Below are positions 61,838-64,000 of a DNA stretch of 64,000 bases, piece by piece. A program made the position numbers and the translations under genes. The stretch's first letter is position 1, and every line of letters starts with the position of its first letter. Source of the stretch: Planctomycetota bacterium (GTDB lineage: Bacteria; Planctomycetota; Phycisphaerae; Phycisphaerales; SM1A02); contig JAIOPG010000008.1 of NCBI GenBank assembly GCA_021414025.1, positions 1 through 64,000 on the forward strand, given 5' to 3'. The notes beneath the pieces were generated by a model. It had not been told where the DNA came from. It saw only the letters and a list, made by a program, of their open reading frames with translations, and made no database searches.

Positions 61838-64000
61838 CGCGCGCCGCGCTGGCGCTGGCGGCGCTGGCCCTGAGCTGCCTGTTTTTCGCGGCGAGCGCGG
61901 GCGCGGCGCCACGAGCCTCCGGCTTCCAGGCGGGCGCCTCGGCTCCGCAATCCGACGATCCGAAGAATGCCGCGCCGCCGCTGACGGCGAGTGATTCACC
62001 CGAGTCCGCCCTCGAGAGCATCGCCAACCTGAAGCAGCGCGTGAAGCTCGCTCCCACCGAGTCTTCGCAACGCGCGGCTTCCGACGAGTTGTTGCGAGTG
62101 AGCCGCGGACTTCTTTCCGCCAACAAGAATGATCCACGCTGGCCCATCTGGCTGGCGGACCATGCCGAGGCGTGCTTCACCATCGCGATGCCCGCCGGCG
62201 ACGATGTGGACCGGGTGATCTTCGGACTTGCCGGGCCGGAGGCGCGACGCCGCGTGCGCGACCTGTCGCGCGAAATGCTGCTGGCGGCGGAGGACGCCGA
62301 GGCGTCGGCGCAGCAGTCGATCGCCCGCCAGGGCCCCGATCGCCCCTCGGCGCAACTGGTCGCCCAGCTCGAGCAGGTCGAGCGCTCGCGGCGCATTCCC
62401 CTGCTGCGATCGCTGGCGGAGATCCTGAACACCGAGACCGCCGAGTACGACGCGCAGAAGCGCCGGGCCATGGCCGAGTCGGCGCTGGCACGACTCGACG
62501 CGCTGGTGACCGAGCTGGACGACCGCACCGCAAGCATCGTGAGCCGCTACGCCGGGCTGGCCGCGGCGCGCATGGGCGACGAGCAGCGCGCCAATCAGTA
62601 CCTCTCGCTCGCGCGGCAGAAGGCCGGCGATGACGAGGCCCTGCTCACACTGGCGGACCTCGCCTCGCTCCGCGCCGCGGGACTGTTGCGCGGACCGAGC
62701 CCCGCCGCCGATGCCGCCGTCATCCTCGAGGGCACGGGCTCGCTGTCGCGGCAGTTGGCGATCGCCGAACTTGAGTGTCGCTTGCGGAAGCAAGCGCTCG
62801 GCGAGCTTGGTGCCGAGCCGCAGTCGACGCAGCGCCCCTGGTCGGCGCCGCTGGGCGACGTCATCCGGCGCAGCGCTCCCAAGGACATCTCCGCGACGCG
62901 CGACGCGGTGCTGGGGCGCCTCGCGGCGATTGAGCGCGACGGCACGCCCCTGCCGGAGCGCGATCCCGTCTGCGTGATCGCTTCCGCCGACCAGGCGATC
63001 GACCGCGGCGAAGCCACGCTGGACCGGGCCAACGCGCTGGAATCGCTGAGCAACGATCCCGTCGTGCTGAATTCGCTGCAGGCCGCGGCGCTGCGAACGC
63101 TGGCACGCATGGATCTGGCCGCCGAGCATTGGAGCGACGCCGCGGATCGTTCCATTCGCCTGGCCAAGGAGCATGAGGATGACGCGGCGAGCCCGGCGGC
63201 GATCGCGCTGGCGATCCGCGTGAGCCGCGAGCTCGATCGCGGCGCCGACGGACAGGATCCGGTGGCGCGAAAGAGACTCGAGAAGGCTGTGCAGATCGGC
63301 GCCTCCAAATTTTCCGACCATCCGGAGTTCGGGCTCTGGCAGTTGGAGCGGAAGGTGCTGGCGACGGAGGCTCTTGCGGATCAGCGCGAATGCGAACTGG
63401 AGAATGCGTCCCCCACCGCGCCGCTTCCGACGAACTCAGCGGCGACGGCCGAGTTGCAGGAGCGACTGGCTGCGGCCGAGGCGTGGATCCAGGCCGAGCA
63501 GGGCCACTACCAGGCGGCGCTGGATTGCCTTGCCCGCGGCAGCGGAGCCGCGCTGGGTCCGACCGCGTCGGCGCGGAGACTCTCGGCGAAAATTTCTGCG
63601 ACCGCGGCGCTGGCGAAGGACCTCGCCAACGATCCGGAGCTGCTCGCGGCCAATCAGAAGAACCCCTCGCTGGTCGCGGGTCTCACCGCGCGGAAATTGC
63701 ACGCGCTGATGCCGGCAAACCGATGGCCCGCCTCCCTGCCCTCGCCAGACGCAAGTCTCTCGACTTCAGCGCGGTCGCTCATGCAGATGCTCTCGATGAG
63801 CAACTCCACCGACGCGGTCGCCTGGCTCGACCTCGCGGATCTGCTGCGCTTCGCCGGCGAGTTCGAGAAGGCGCAGAGCGCCTACGAGAAGTCGCTGGCT
63901 CTGAAGGCCAACTCACGCGAGGCGCTACTGGGCAAGGCCGAGTGCCTGGTCGCCAAGCGCGACGAAGCGTCGATGGGTGCGGCCATGTCCATCTACAAGC
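61834..64000 (+). CDS. Secreted TPR-repeat protein, partial (runs off the window)
   Basis: An open frame of at least 722 codons from GTG at 61834 (GTGA overlap with the second exbD) to the window edge with no stop. The signal peptide is about residues 1-25 (ALALAALALSCLFFAASAGA). The body is alpha-helical with TPR-like pairs, clearest near the edge in WLDLADLLRFAGEFEKAQSAYEKSLALKANSREALLGKAECL. It is probably the periplasmic scaffold of the ExbB/ExbD/VWA module. Its true C-terminus lies outside the window. An antisense frame at 61996-63321 is a shadow. Confidence 0.82.
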   Translation, partial: MTRAALALAALALSCLFFAASAGAAPRASGFQAGASAPQSDDPKNAAPPLTASDSPESALESIANLKQRVKLAPTESSQRAASDELLRVSRGLLSANKNDPRWPIWLADHAEACFTIAMPAGDDVDRVIFGLAGPEARRRVRDLSREMLLAAEDAEASAQQSIARQGPDRPSAQLVAQLEQVERSRRIPLLRSLAEILNTETAEYDAQKRRAMAESALARLDALVTELDDRTASIVSRYAGLAAARMGDEQRANQYLSLARQKAGDDEALLTLADLASLRAAGLLRGPSPAADAAVILEGTGSLSRQLAIAELECRLRKQALGELGAEPQSTQRPWSAPLGDVIRRSAPKDISATRDAVLGRLAAIERDGTPLPERDPVCVIASADQAIDRGEATLDRANALESLSNDPVVLNSLQAAALRTLARMDLAAEHWSDAADRSIRLAKEHEDDAASPAAIALAIRVSRELDRGADGQDPVARKRLEKAVQIGASKFSDHPEFGLWQLERKVLATEALADQRECELENASPTAPLPTNSAATAELQERLAAAEAWIQAEQGHYQAALDCLARGSGAALGPTASARRLSAKISATAALAKDLANDPELLAANQKNPSLVAGLTARKLHALMPANRWPASLPSPDASLSTSARSLMQMLSMSNSTDAVAWLDLADLLRFAGEFEKAQSAYEKSLALKANSREALLGKAECLVAKRDEASMGAAMSIYK

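Noticed and set aside
61996-63321. 441-codon minus-strand frame at the right end
   Set aside because: It is antisense to the signal-peptide-bearing TPR gene that is translationally coupled to the ExbD genes.

Overview
This window is chromosomal DNA of a high-GC, Gram-negative-type bacterium, most likely a planctomycete and possibly class Phycisphaerae. That placement is inference from gene content: lipid A and KDO genes (LpxI, KdsA), squalene-hopene cyclase, the ClpC/McsA/McsB arginine-phosphorylation set without CtsR, SpoIID in a non-spore-former context, paired ketosynthase genes, and several ExbD/TonB-like operons. About 50 genes are tightly packed, with many ATGA/GTGA/TGATG overlaps. There is one tRNA. 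I see no rRNA, CRISPR array, insertion sequence or prophage.

Layout. (1) 150-12377, minus strand: a long information-processing operon, nusA - infB - rbfA - HhH protein - TPR lipoprotein - yebC - Pro/Ala/Glu-rich lipoprotein - icd. It has a good promoter at 12740-12768 and a leader of about 355 nt with several hairpins. (2) 12838-18057: DsbD-like thiol:disulfide transporter (plus) and two surface-polysaccharide genes (minus: WecA-type transferase, O-antigen ligase-like protein). (3) 18085-20169, plus: LOG protein - LpxI - TlyA-like methyltransferase, with a terminator. (4) 20366-25214, plus: gyrA, then STAS - ExbD - TonB-like. (5) 25218-31687: SurE and GT2 glycosyltransferase (minus); NAD(P)HX epimerase and a LolCE/LolD-type ABC exporter (plus); a secreted HExxH peptidase (minus). 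(6) 31768-38697: clpC, a small lipoprotein, L-aspartate oxidase, a TolB-like protein and an RluA-type pseudouridine synthase. (7) 38709-42014: squalene-hopene cyclase and a repeat-rich membrane-anchored protein. (8) 42103-48778: a small conserved protein, TrpG/PabA, a DUF1444 protein, kdsA, mcsA-mcsB, a pterin dehydratase, a SpoIIE phosphatase and riboflavin synthase. (9) 48797-53001: SpoIID, a TPR protein with two RNA-polymerase alphaCTD-like domains, and a stand-alone NuoG. (10) 53002-58253: a gap with opposing terminators, a membrane protein, a ketosynthase pair (KS-alpha plus a degenerate KS-beta), class II DAHP synthase and tRNA-Leu(UAG). (11) 58358-64000, plus: DoxX - VWA - ExbB - ExbD - ExbD - TPR protein, running off the right edge.

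How it fits together. Envelope biology dominates: lipid A/KDO, polysaccharide, hopanoids, lipoprotein export, periplasmic thiol chemistry and two PMF-type (ExbD-containing) modules. A partner-switch pair (STAS at 23008, SpoIIE phosphatase at 46921) and the McsAB-ClpC quality-control system are regulatory candidates. A striking regulatory pattern is a TAnnnT hexamer ending 6-11 nt before the start codon of 17 genes, which suggests that leaderless or near-leaderless mRNAs are common here.
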